Origin: an uncultured Nesterenkonia sp.
GTDB lineage: Bacteria; Actinomycetota; Actinomycetes; Actinomycetales; Micrococcaceae
Direction of reading: 5' to 3'
Assembly: GCA_946222885.1 (NCBI GenBank)
Contig: CAMIAK010000010.1
Location: 1 to 64,000 of the forward strand
Length of the DNA stretch: 64,000 bases
Positions within the stretch are counted from its first letter, which is position 1, and every line of letters begins with the position of its first letter. This document shows positions 15,809-24,262 of this stretch, one piece after another. The notes under the pieces were generated by a model. That model had not been told where the DNA came from, did no database searches, and was given only the letters and a program-made list of their open reading frames with translations. Both the position numbers and the translations under genes were made by a program.

Positions 15809-16502
15809 GGCGCTTCTCCAATCGGTTGACCAGAAGGGCGGTGGGGTAGCTGGCGGCCAGGAAGATGAGCCCGGCGATGGTGATGACCTCGTTGTAGCGG
15901 AAGGTCTGGGCGCCGATGGTCTGGGCGACGGTGACCATCTCGGCCACGGAGATCACGAACAGGAACGGGGTGTCCTTGAACATGGAGATCGCGTAGTTGC
16001 CCAGCGAGGGGACGGTGGAGCGCAGCGCCTGGGGGATGATGATCTTCCGCCAGGTCCGTGCCGCACTCATCGACAGCGCCGTCGTCGCCTCCCACTGACC
16101 CTTGGGCACCGACTCGATGCCGGCCCGGTAGACCTCGGACATATAGGTCGCGTAGTGGACGCCGAAGACGATGATCCCGATGGTCATCGTGTCCAGGAAG
16201 TGGAAGGTGGTCCAGAACAGGAAGATCAGCTGGATGACGATCGGGGTCATCCGGATGAAGTTGGCCGTCCACCGGACGATCCAGGCCAGAGGTCTGGGCA
16301 GGATCATCAGCAGGACGGCGATGACCAGGCCGAGCACCGCGGCGATCAGCGTGCTGACCACGGTGACCACCAGGGTGACCTGGAGGAAGGCCATGAGCAT
16401 GTCCGGGAGGACCTCCCAGGCGAAGCCCCAGTCGATGATCGGCCCGGAGTCGTCGATGATGGCCGGGTCGGCCTCCTGGGCGAGGATGTGGGCGGCGCTC
16501 AT
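15792..16502 (-). CDS. Amino-acid-type ABC transporter permease (EhuD-like)
   Basis: A 236-residue HisM/GlnP-type permease with about five helices. The cytoplasmic EAA loop reads EVYRAGIESVPKGQWEATTA. ATG 16502 overlaps the stop of the upstream permease by 4 bp. It pairs with the 260-residue permease as a heterodimer. Confidence 0.9.
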   Translation of the reverse strand: MSAAHILAQEADPAIIDDSGPIIDWGFAWEVLPDMLMAFLQVTLVVTVVSTLIAAVLGLVIAVLLMILPRPLAWIVRWTANFIRMTPIVIQLIFLFWTTFHFLDTMTIGIIVFGVHYATYMSEVYRAGIESVPKGQWEATTALSMSAARTWRKIIIPQALRSTVPSLGNYAISMFKDTPFLFVISVAEMVTVAQTIGAQTFRYNEVITIAGLIFLAASYPTALLVNRLEKRLAYAH

Positions 16503-17281
16503 CGGGCACCTCCTGCTGGCTTCGGGGTGCTGACCTTCGGGGCGGGGGAGAGGATCTCCCGCAGGGTCGGGCCACGGCCGAGCCTGTTCTTCGCGCGGGC
16601 CTCCAGGGCCTGCATGAACAGGGTCAGGATCAGCGCCAGCACGAAGTAGAGGACCATCCCGACCATTGCGTGGGAGAACCAGATGTCGGTGGGACGGCGG
16701 AGGTTGTTCAGCTCGAAGGTCAGATCGTTGACCCCGGGGACGATGTAGACGATCGCGCTGCCCTTGAGCAGATGCACCCACAGATTGGTCAGCGAGGGAA
16801 GCATCAGCGCCCAGGCCTGGGGGAAGATGATCCGCCGCATCTTATGCGGCCAGGACATCGACAGCGCGGTGGTCGCCTCCCATTGGGCCTTGGGCACGGT
16901 GGTCAGCGAGCCGCGGACCGCCTCCGCGGCGTAGGCCCCGTAGTTGATCCCCAGCGCGGCGACGCCGACGGCGAAGGTGTGGTCCTGCGGGGCCGGCAGC
17001 GGAATGTCGTACTGCATCCAGAACAGCGGGAGCACGTAGAGCAGCCAGAACAGCAGCACCAGCAGGGAGATCCCGCGGAAGAACTCGATGAGAACCCGGG
17101 CCGGGCCGCGCAGCCACAGGCTCGGGCTGCCGGCGGCCAGGCCCAGCACGACGGCGACGACGAAGGCCAGGGCCCCTCCCAGCAGGGTCAGCTGGACGGT
17201 GGTGATGAGGCCTTCGAGGATGCGGTCGGAAAAGTTGCTCAGCGCCTGGAGGTTCTGGCGCTGCTCCTCGAACCAGTCCAT
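16499..17281 (-). CDS. Amino-acid-type ABC transporter permease (EhuC-like)
   Basis: A 260-residue HisQ-type permease with helices from about residue 22 onward and the EAA loop AEAVRGSLTTVPKAQWEATTA split over residues 125-145. It has a longer, basic and proline-rich C-terminal tail (KVSTPKPAGGAR). It follows the binding-protein gene after 126 bp and overlaps the second permease. The order binding protein, permease, permease, ATPase matches ehuBCDA. Confidence 0.9.
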   Translation of the reverse strand: MDWFEEQRQNLQALSNFSDRILEGLITTVQLTLLGGALAFVVAVVLGLAAGSPSLWLRGPARVLIEFFRGISLLVLLFWLLYVLPLFWMQYDIPLPAPQDHTFAVGVAALGINYGAYAAEAVRGSLTTVPKAQWEATTALSMSWPHKMRRIIFPQAWALMLPSLTNLWVHLLKGSAIVYIVPGVNDLTFELNNLRRPTDIWFSHAMVGMVLYFVLALILTLFMQALEARAKNRLGRGPTLREILSPAPKVSTPKPAGGAR

Positions 17282-17407
17282 GGGACGGCGGTGCTCCCCT
17301 CTTCAGGAATGACGGTGGTGCGAGACCGATGGGCCGGGACCGGTGGTGCGGCCGGCCCCGGCAGATGCTCGGAGCCGGCCGCACCACAGCTGGATCAGTC
17401 CCCGGGA

Positions 17408-18310
17408 TCAGTCGAGGTACTGCTCCTCGAGGGCCTCGATGTCACCGTCGCAGAACTCCTCGGCGGTCATCTCCGGATCGGGGAGCTCATCCTCGGTGAA
17501 GCCGTACTCCTCGATGATCTCCAGCAGCTCGCCGGAGTCCTTGAGCTCCTCCAGGTGCTCGTTGTACTCCTCGAGCAGCTCGGTGTCCTCCGGGCGGAAG
17601 GCGGTGGCGCCCGCGGAGAGCTCGTAGGCGAACTCCTCCGTGACCTCGACGCCGTCCATGTCCTCGCTCATGGCGTTCAGGGAGGCCGCGGTCAGCACCA
17701 TGACGTCGGCCGCGCCGCCGTCCACGAAGTCCACGCCGTCCTCGGCGGTGCCCACACCCTCGAACTCGACGCCCTCCTCCTCCAGCCAGCCGGACTCGAT
17801 GCCGGCGGAGAGCGCGACGACGTCGAGCTCACCCTCGGCCTGGGCCTGGGCGAGGTCCTCGAAGGTGTGCACGTCGTGCGGGTTGCCCTCTTCGACCATG
17901 AACGCGGTGGTGTACATGATCTCCGGCTCGGAGAAGGCGGCCTCGGCGCAGCGGTCCGGAGTGATGGACATGCCCGCGGAGACGGCGTCCCAGTTGTTGG
18001 CGTTCAGGCCGGGGATCAGGCTGTCCCAATCGGTGTACTCGGCCTCGACGTCGTATCCCATGCGCTCGCCGAGGATCTCCTCAGCCAGGGCGACGCTGGC
18101 GCCGGTGGGCTCGCCGTCGTCGTCGAGCCAGGAGTAGGGGACCTCGCCGGCGATGGCGACGGTGACGGTCTGGCCGTCGCCTTCGGCGCCCAGGTCCTCC
18201 CCGTCGCCGTTGTCCCCGCCGTCGCCGTTGCCGCAGGCGGTCAGGGCCAGCAGGGCGGCCGCGCTGAGGGCGCCCAGGCCGCGGGTCGAGTTGGAAGTCT
18301 TCTGCATCAT
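17408..18310 (-). CDS. ABC solute-binding lipoprotein (EhuB-like, probable ectoine or amino acid)
   Basis: A 300-residue SBP_bac_3-family protein. Its lipoprotein signal ends LLALTAC with Cys26. The mature domain has DWDSLIPGLNANNWDAVSAG followed by MSITPDRC and MVEEGNPHDVHTFEDL, which resemble EhuB (ITPERC, EGNPQDLHSFEDV). Ectoine or hydroxyectoine uptake is therefore my first guess, and a polar amino acid the alternative. The very acidic mature sequence fits life in salt. Two adjacent ATG codons occur; either could be used. It heads the operon 17408-15023. Confidence 0.8.
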   Translation of the reverse strand: MMQKTSNSTRGLGALSAAALLALTACGNGDGGDNGDGEDLGAEGDGQTVTVAIAGEVPYSWLDDDGEPTGASVALAEEILGERMGYDVEAEYTDWDSLIPGLNANNWDAVSAGMSITPDRCAEAAFSEPEIMYTTAFMVEEGNPHDVHTFEDLAQAQAEGELDVVALSAGIESGWLEEEGVEFEGVGTAEDGVDFVDGGAADVMVLTAASLNAMSEDMDGVEVTEEFAYELSAGATAFRPEDTELLEEYNEHLEELKDSGELLEIIEEYGFTEDELPDPEMTAEEFCDGDIEALEEQYLD

Positions 18311-18621
18311 GCCTCAATACCTCGTCATCCGGTGTGCGTTGATCCATGGGATGTCCCGTGCGGAGACGCGCGGCACATCTGGGTTCACGCTAGACCTGAA
18401 AAAGGGGAATGGGAACTGAACATCGACTGAACATGCGCTTCAGGACGCTCTGGGCGGCCGGGCGGAAATATTTCGGAAAAGAGGTGAGGCACCTCACGGG
18501 CCCCGGTGCTTCCCGCTGTCTGCCATGGTCCCTGCGGGTTGGCTGACCTGGGAAAAGGGATGGGGAAATCAGGTGCGAAATTGAATGATCACGCTTGGAT
18601 AACGATCCCTGGGGAGTGTCG
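18311..18621. other. 311-bp gap: Ehu-like operon promoter and recR 3' region
   Basis: No gene is visible. The left part (18311-18430) must hold the promoter of the binding-protein operon. A 14-bp palindrome GTGAGGCACCTCAC lies at 18484-18497 and may be an operator. No convincing recR terminator is seen. Confidence 0.5.
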
Positions 18622-19218
18622 TCAGGACATGCTTGTGCGCCCCTCGAAGGCGCGTCCCAGGGTGACGTCGTCGGCGTATTCGAGGTCTCCGCCCACCGGC
18701 AGGCCGGAGGCCAGGCGGGTGAGCTTGATGCCGATGGATCCGAGCATGCGGACCAGATAGGTCGCGGTCGCCTCGCCCTCCAGGTTGGGGTCGGTGGCGA
18801 TGATGACCTCTTCGATCTGGTCGTCGGAGAGCCGGTTCAGCAGCTCCCGGATATGGAGCTGATCAGGTCCGATGCCGGCGATCGGATTGATGGAGCCTCC
18901 GAGCACGTGGTACCTGCCGCGGAAGCTTCGGGTCCGCTCGATGGCCATGACGTCCTTGGACTCCTCCACCACGCAGATCAGGCTGGGATCCCGGCGCTGG
19001 TCCTGGCAGATCCGGCAGGTGGACTCCTCCGAGACGTTGAAGCAGATCTCGCAGAACTTCACCTTCTCCTTGACCGAGACGATGGCCTCGGCCAGGCGCT
19101 TCATGTCCTCGCCGTCCGCCTCCAGGATGTGGAAGGCCACCCGCTGAGCGGATTTGGGGCCGATGCCGGGCAAGCGGCCGAGCTCATCGATCAGATCCTG
19201 GACTGCGCCTTCATACAC
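18622..19218 (-). CDS. recR: Recombination protein RecR
   Basis: A 198-residue RecR. The N-terminal helix-hairpin-helix is GRLPGIGPKSAQRVAFHIL. A four-cysteine zinc finger (CEICFNVSEESTCRIC) and a Toprim domain (ICVVEESKDVMAIERT onward) follow. It acts with RecF and RecO to load RecA at gaps. The start is GTG 19218. It lies 80 bp after dnaX on the same strand; the ybaB/ebfC gene usually found between them is missing. Confidence 0.97.
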   Translation of the reverse strand: MYEGAVQDLIDELGRLPGIGPKSAQRVAFHILEADGEDMKRLAEAIVSVKEKVKFCEICFNVSEESTCRICQDQRRDPSLICVVEESKDVMAIERTRSFRGRYHVLGGSINPIAGIGPDQLHIRELLNRLSDDQIEEVIIATDPNLEGEATATYLVRMLGSIGIKLTRLASGLPVGGDLEYADDVTLGRAFEGRTSMS

Positions 19219-19298
19219 GAGGGAAGAGTCTACCGCCCGGGGCCGTCCGGGCCCGGGACGCGGCCGGGGGCGTGGAGCCGGGCGGCGGGGACGTGTCT

Positions 19299-22076
19299 TC
19301 AGAGCTCGTCGCTCAGCCGGCGCTCCTCGATCAGCGTGGCGCCGAGCAGCCGCTCCAGGGCCTTGCGGCCGAAGACGGTGGACTCCTCCACAGCGATGTC
19401 GTCATCGCTGGGGATGTCCTCCACATCGGGGCCGGCAGGGGCGGGAGGCATCTGGCCGGCGTCGGGCGGCGGGCCCTGGTCATACATGGGGTCCGGGGGC
19501 GGGGAGTCATAGGCGACTCCCGCAGTCGCCCGGCGCTGGGCCATGCGCTGCTTGATCTCCGCCAGCCGGCTGTTGGAGGCGCCTGCCCCGGCGCCAGGAG
19601 CTCTGCCGTCGGAGCCGCCGGAGCCCGGGGGACTGGGGGCGCTTCCGCCTCCGGAATCCGCGGCGGAGTCGCCAGGGGCCGCCGGTGACTTCCGTGCGAA
19701 CACGGGGACGGTGGGCTTCTCGGGCAGCGGCTTATAGGCCTCGGGGGCCGGTTCCGGTGCGGCGGCCTCCGGGGCGGCGCTGATGTCCGGAGCGCCGGCG
19801 TCAGGAGTGCCGCCGCTGGAAGCGCTGCTCCCCGAGGGCTCGTAGAACGGGTCCTTCTCCTCCGGGGCGTCGTCGGAGTCCGTCACCCCGGCCGGGTCAC
19901 GGCTGGGCTCCCCGTCCCAGGCGGGATGCGGGGAAGGTGGCTGCGGGGGGTCCTCCGGCTCGGGCTCCACGGGCTCAGGGGCCTCCTCCTCGGAGACCCA
20001 GGCCGGGGGCGCATCGGGCGAAGGCTGAGGCTCAGGCGCTGCCGGAGCGGGTGAAGCCTGGGAAGGGGAGGCCGGGGTGGGAGCCGCCGTGGCCGGGGCC
20101 GGTTCCGGAGTGCGGGCTGAGCCCGCCTCACCTTTTGGGGCCCCACCACCATCTGCCGGGGGAGCACCTCCAGTGATGAGGTCGAAGCTGACCTGCATGC
20201 CGAGGACCTGTTGGATCGCGGTGTTCAGCGCCTGGTCGCCGCGACGGTTGGAGAAGGTGTTCCGGGCGCCGTCGTTGCTGAACGCCAGGGTGAGGGTCTG
20301 ACCGTCGAAGCCGCTGACGGTGACATTGCCCTTGATCAGCATCCAGAGCATCCGGGACTGGCTCTTGGTGGCCTCGACGATGTCCGGCCAAGCGCGCCGC
20401 ATCATCTCCGTCTTGGAGCCGCCGGGCTGGGCGGCCTCAGCGGCGGAGTTCTGCGGGGCCGGTTCCGGCTGCGCAGGCCGCGGCTGAGAGGGAGCGGGCT
20501 CGGCCGCAGGCTCGGGGGATGCAGGCGTCTGCTGCGGGGGAGCCTCCTGCGCGGGGGCGCGGTCGACGCCGGGTGCGGCCCACTCGTCGGCAGGCGACGC
20601 GGCGGGCGTGGGCTCGGGTCCGCGGGGCACTCCCGGGGCGGCCCAGTCATCAGCTGGGCTCCCTGAGGACGAGTCTTCTGAGGCGGGTGCCGGCTGGGAG
20701 GGTGCGGCCGGCTGAGAAGGCGAAGCCGGTGCGGGGCCCGGCCCCTGGGCGGCAGGCTGTTCCGCCGGCGTCCTGCTCTCCGGAGCCTCCTCGGCGGCCG
20801 GCGACTGAGTCGACTGTGTCGGTGCCGCCTCCGCAGCGGGCGGTGCCTGCTGGGGCGCAGGCTCGGCGGCCGGCGTCGGGTGCTGGTCTGCGGGGGTCAC
20901 GCCTGCGCCGGAGGTGAAGTCCAGGCGGCGCTCCAGGCGCTCCAGCCGCGCGGCCAGGCTGGCGTGGCCCTGCTCCGCGTGGGGCAGCAGCAGCCGGGCC
21001 ATGAGCAGCTCCAGATGCAGCCGCGGGGAGGTCGCCCCGACCATATCGGTCAGCGCCTGGGCGGTGATGTCCGCAGCCCGGGAGAGCTCGGCCGCCCCGA
21101 CCTTCGCCGCCTGGTCCTGCATGCGCCGGATCTGGTCCTCCGGGACGCCGCGCAGGATCGCGCCGGGCGAGTCGGGCACGGACTTCACGATGATCAGGTC
21201 GCGCAGCCGCTCCAGCAGGTCCTCCACGAAGCGGCGCGGGTCCTGGCCGGACTGAACCACCCGGTCCACGACGCCGAAGGCAGTCGCCCCGTCCAGCACG
21301 GCCACCGAGTCCACGACGTCGTCCAGCAGAGTGGTGTGGGTGAAGCCCAGCAGCGCCGTGGCGCGGTCATAGTCGATGCCGCTCTCTGCGGAGCCGGCGA
21401 TGAGCTGGTCCAGCACTGAGAGGGTGTCGCGAACGGAACCGCCGCCGGCACGGATCACCAGGGGGAGCACCCCGTGGGCCACCGGCACGGCTTCCTGCTC
21501 GCAGAGCCTCTGCAGGTAGTCCAGCAGCGGCTCCGGCGGGACCAGCCGGAAGGGGTAGTGGTGGGTGCGCGAGCGGATGGTGCCGATGACCTTGTCCGGC
21601 TCGGTGGTCGCGAAGATGAACTTGATGTGCGCCGGGGGCTCCTCGACGATCTTCAGCAGCGCGTTGAAGCCCGCCGCGGTGACCATATGGGCCTCATCGA
21701 TGATGAAGATCTTGTAGCGGTCCCGGACCGGGGCGAAGGTGGCGCGCTCGCGCAGGTCGCGGGCGTCGTCCACGCCGCCGTGGGAGGCCGCGTCGATCTC
21801 GATCACGTCCAGGGATCCGGGGCCTCCGGTGGCCAGATCCCGGCAGGACTCGCATTCCCCGCAGGGGTGTCCGGTGGGGCCCTGCGCGCAGTTCAGGCAG
21901 CGGGCCAGGATGCGGGCCGAGGTGGTCTTGCCGCAGCCGCGGGGACCGGAGAAGAGATAGGCGTGTGAGACCGCGTCCTTGCCCAGCGCAGTGATCAGCG
22001 GGGCGGTGACATGCTCCTGCCCGATGACGTCGGAGAACGTGTCCGGGCGGTAGCGGCGATACAGGGCGGTGCTCAC
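19299..22076 (-). CDS. dnaX: DNA polymerase III subunits gamma and tau
   Basis: A 925-residue clamp-loader ATPase. The AAA+ domain holds Walker A GPRGCGKTT, four zinc cysteines between about residues 64 and 82 (CLNC, CGECESC) and Walker B FIIDEAH. Residues ~380-560 and ~640-860 are very rich in Pro, Ala, Glu and Gln and flank a short folded domain (MMRRAWPDIVEATKSQSRML) that resembles tau domain III-V regions. The start is GTG 22076. A TAAGGT box 7 nt upstream would allow a leaderless transcript. No obvious slippery A-run for gamma production was seen. Confidence 0.96.
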   Translation of the reverse strand: MSTALYRRYRPDTFSDVIGQEHVTAPLITALGKDAVSHAYLFSGPRGCGKTTSARILARCLNCAQGPTGHPCGECESCRDLATGGPGSLDVIEIDAASHGGVDDARDLRERATFAPVRDRYKIFIIDEAHMVTAAGFNALLKIVEEPPAHIKFIFATTEPDKVIGTIRSRTHHYPFRLVPPEPLLDYLQRLCEQEAVPVAHGVLPLVIRAGGGSVRDTLSVLDQLIAGSAESGIDYDRATALLGFTHTTLLDDVVDSVAVLDGATAFGVVDRVVQSGQDPRRFVEDLLERLRDLIIVKSVPDSPGAILRGVPEDQIRRMQDQAAKVGAAELSRAADITAQALTDMVGATSPRLHLELLMARLLLPHAEQGHASLAARLERLERRLDFTSGAGVTPADQHPTPAAEPAPQQAPPAAEAAPTQSTQSPAAEEAPESRTPAEQPAAQGPGPAPASPSQPAAPSQPAPASEDSSSGSPADDWAAPGVPRGPEPTPAASPADEWAAPGVDRAPAQEAPPQQTPASPEPAAEPAPSQPRPAQPEPAPQNSAAEAAQPGGSKTEMMRRAWPDIVEATKSQSRMLWMLIKGNVTVSGFDGQTLTLAFSNDGARNTFSNRRGDQALNTAIQQVLGMQVSFDLITGGAPPADGGGAPKGEAGSARTPEPAPATAAPTPASPSQASPAPAAPEPQPSPDAPPAWVSEEEAPEPVEPEPEDPPQPPSPHPAWDGEPSRDPAGVTDSDDAPEEKDPFYEPSGSSASSGGTPDAGAPDISAAPEAAAPEPAPEAYKPLPEKPTVPVFARKSPAAPGDSAADSGGGSAPSPPGSGGSDGRAPGAGAGASNSRLAEIKQRMAQRRATAGVAYDSPPPDPMYDQGPPPDAGQMPPAPAGPDVEDIPSDDDIAVEESTVFGRKALERLLGATLIEERRLSDEL

Positions 22077-22139
22077 GCCCTAGACCTTACCGTGTGGCAC
22101 TGACACGTCGCACTGACAGGTGAAGGACCGCTTGTTGGA

Positions 22140-23234
22140 TCAAGCATTGGAGAGGATGTGCAGATATCGCTCGTTGATATAGAGGACGTCCCGGCCGGAT
22201 TTCATCTTGGTCAGAGCTCGGGCGTCGACGAGAGCATTGAGCCAGTTGGTCGCAGTGGGACGGGCTATGGAACAGTCTCGGGCCAGAGACGTCACCCGGG
22301 TATAGGGCCGTGACATCAATGAAGTGATCAGTGCAAGGTTTCCGCCGGAAGGCACTGATGCGGTGATGATTTCTTTGAGCTCTTCTTCGAGTGTCTGAAG
22401 GGTGTCGATCAGTTGCAGCGTCGACTCCGCGGTCTGTTGAACGGCGGTGAGCATGTAGCGGACCCAGCTCTCAAAATCATCGTCGGACGTGACCTTGCGC
22501 AGCAAGGCGTAGTACTCGTCCTTATTCGCGATGATGTACCGCGAGAGGTAGAGGACCGGGCTGGTCAGCAGCCCGTCATTGATGAGCTGGAGGATGTTCA
22601 GGATGCGGCCGGTGCGCCCATTGCCGTCTTCGAAAGGGTGGATGGCCTCGAACTGGTAATGGGCGAGGGCCATGCGGACCAGGGGGTCGTGATCCCGGGG
22701 GGTGTTCACATAGTTCTCCCACTCGCCCATCATCTGGTCGAGGGTCTCTCTCCCTGTGGGAGGGGTATAGATCGGTTGCCGGGTCTTGGTGCTCGCGATG
22801 ATGGTCCCGCTCCCGCTGCGCAGGCTCATGGAGTGGCCGGCCAATGCCGTGCAGATGGTCTCTGCGGTGGTCCTCGTGATGGTTCCCCGTCGTCTCACCA
22901 GGGACAGTCCCTCGAAGAGACCCGTCCGATAGCGGAGAGCCTCTTTGGTTTCCGGGGAGGCCCCACTTTCGCTCTCCATGTGGCGGAAGAGGTCGTCTGT
23001 TGTGGTGACCACGTTTTCGATCTCAGAGCTGGCCTGGGCCTCAATGACAGTCAGAGTGCTGAGGAGGATCTCAGGGTTGGGCAGGCGTCTGGCGGCCTGT
23101 TCCATCGCGGCAAGGGATGCACGGGCGCTGACCAGTTCCTTGAGAACTGCAGGAGTCTCCACCTCTTGCTCCGGAGGGAGTGCTGGAAGGCTTTGGTACG
23201 GCTCAGTGGGGTTCCATGCGGGGTGCGGTGACAT
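22140..23234 (-). CDS. Fic-family protein, class II, with C-terminal winged helix
   Basis: A 364-residue Fic protein, probably an AMP-transferase or de-AMPylase. The catalytic motif HPFEDGNGRTGR occupies residues 199-210 with His199. The auto-inhibitory motif SSEIEN (69-74, S-xxx-E-N) lies N-terminal, which defines class II. The last ~80 residues form a winged-helix (TATNWLNALVDARALTKM). The start ATG 23234 lies inside a repeat box that is part of a four-box symmetric operator, suggesting that Fic regulates its own gene. The base composition is less GC-rich than its neighbours. Its stop is 63 bp before dnaX on the same strand. Confidence 0.93.
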   Translation of the reverse strand: MSPHPAWNPTEPYQSLPALPPEQEVETPAVLKELVSARASLAAMEQAARRLPNPEILLSTLTVIEAQASSEIENVVTTTDDLFRHMESESGASPETKEALRYRTGLFEGLSLVRRRGTITRTTAETICTALAGHSMSLRSGSGTIIASTKTRQPIYTPPTGRETLDQMMGEWENYVNTPRDHDPLVRMALAHYQFEAIHPFEDGNGRTGRILNILQLINDGLLTSPVLYLSRYIIANKDEYYALLRKVTSDDDFESWVRYMLTAVQQTAESTLQLIDTLQTLEEELKEIITASVPSGGNLALITSLMSRPYTRVTSLARDCSIARPTATNWLNALVDARALTKMKSGRDVLYINERYLHILSNA

Positions 23235-23323
23235 GTAAAGATCCTGACACCTCCCCTGCGATATGTAAAGAATTTTGGATAAACTTTACATATGCGGCTC
23301 GACCTGTCAGATTTTTTACATAT
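23231..23323. promoter_or_regulatory. Symmetric four-box operator of the fic gene
   Basis: Boxes ACATGTAAAG (23231-23240) and ATATGTAAAG (23261-23270) lie on the plus strand and CTTTACATAT (23284-23293) and TTTTACATAT (23314-23323) mirror them. Each pair is spaced 30 bp and all four are symmetric around position 23277. The leftmost box contains the fic start codon. The block covers the whole fic promoter. Confidence 0.7.
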
Positions 23324-23403
23324 CCGCGGGGTTATAGGTCAGTTTCGTGGTGGAGGCCTGGTGTCCTCAGGAGCGCAGAGACGGTGCGCTGCGTGGGCAG
23401 GCT

Positions 23404-23532
23404 CTAGAAGAGCACGCTGGTGATGATGTAGGCGGCGCCGAAGCCGATGATCAGCAGTGCCAGGCTCACCATCGGGTGGCGGGGCTTCTGCGTGCGGGTG
23501 GTCTCGGTGGTGTGGTCGTGGTGAACAGACAT
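23404..23532 (-). CDS. Small single-pass membrane protein (42 residues)
   Basis: A 42-residue frame: a polar, His/Thr-rich N terminus (MSVHHDHTTETTRTQKPRHP) followed by one hydrophobic helix (VSLALLIIGFGAAYIITSVL). AAGGAG lies 5 nt before the ATG, which is the best ribosome site in the neighbourhood and supports translation. A 7-bp inverted repeat sits in its promoter region. I do not recognise a family. The His-rich head could bind metal, but this is a guess. Confidence 0.65.
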   Translation of the reverse strand: MSVHHDHTTETTRTQKPRHPMVSLALLIIGFGAAYIITSVLF

Positions 23533-23546
23533 GGCTGCTCCTTCGA

Positions 23547-23573
23547 GTTGTAGTTCGTGTTGACGTCTACAAC
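23547..23573 (-). promoter_or_regulatory. Inverted repeat upstream of the 42-residue protein gene
   Basis: GTTGTAG (23547-23553) and CTACAAC (23567-23573) form a perfect 7-bp inverted pair with a 13-bp spacer. It lies 15-41 bp upstream of the start codon, where the -10 region should be, so a repressor site is plausible. Confidence 0.4.
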
Positions 23574-23711
23574 GCTATGAAGAGAACAGCTCTGGACTTC
23601 TATACCTGAGTACAGACTTCAGTTGTACGAAAGTTCATATCTCGGCAGATCAGCCACAAGTCAGCCTCAGGGCGGATGCTTCGTCCTTCCTGCTGATGTT
23701 TACGTGGAGGT

Positions 23712-24206
23712 ATGACGCAACCGCAGGAAACCGCGCTGAATGTCCTCAAGAGTCCTCTTGCCCAGGCCGTGGGGACCGGGGCGCTGGTCCTCATCCCGGC
23801 CAGGAAGTACCCGGCGTGGCTCCGGCAGACCCTGACATGGGGATCCACCGCCGCTGCTGTCGGTCTGACCGCCCTTCCGAAGAGCAGGACTCCGAGCCGA
23901 GAACCCTCCACCCGGGAGAGCGAGAACGAGCAGGACCACCGTCCTGCGAAGGCTATGAGCCCGGCAGTCCGAGTTGGGGCCGCGGCAGGTGCCGGCGCGG
24001 TCGTCTACGGGTCGTGGAGGTTCACCTGGTGGTTCGACGATGCTGCGGAAAAGGCCCTGCGGAAGCTGCGGGTGCCCTTCCCTCGCGCAGTGATGGGTGC
24101 GGCGTGTGGTGTCTGGTTCTACCGGATGGAGGCTGGCGCCCGTGAACAGATCACTGCGCCGAAGGTGCAGCCCTCCGGCGACGTCAGGCATACGCAACCG
24201 GGGTGA
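23712..24206 (+). CDS. Hypothetical membrane-associated protein
   Basis: A 164-residue protein of unknown function. It has hydrophobic stretches around residues 15-30 and 42-56, a polar basic linker (PSREPSTRESENEQDHRPAK), a glycine/alanine-rich segment VRVGAAAGAGAVVYGSWRF, then a conserved-looking WWFDDAAEKALRKLRVPFPR. GGAGG is only 1 nt from the ATG, which is unusually close; a leaderless start is possible. It is convergent with the 245-residue secreted protein gene. I do not recognise the family. Confidence 0.6.
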   Translation: MTQPQETALNVLKSPLAQAVGTGALVLIPARKYPAWLRQTLTWGSTAAAVGLTALPKSRTPSREPSTRESENEQDHRPAKAMSPAVRVGAAAGAGAVVYGSWRFTWWFDDAAEKALRKLRVPFPRAVMGAACGVWFYRMEAGAREQITAPKVQPSGDVRHTQPG

Positions 24207-24262
24207 GGAGTGAGTGGCGGCTGGTCTTTGCTTCAGCGGCCGGTAGATGACGACCGAGACTC

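Noticed and set aside
17408..18310. A firm ehuB gene symbol
   Set aside because: The likeness to EhuB is by remembered motifs only; polar amino acid binding proteins share much of it, so I left the symbol empty.
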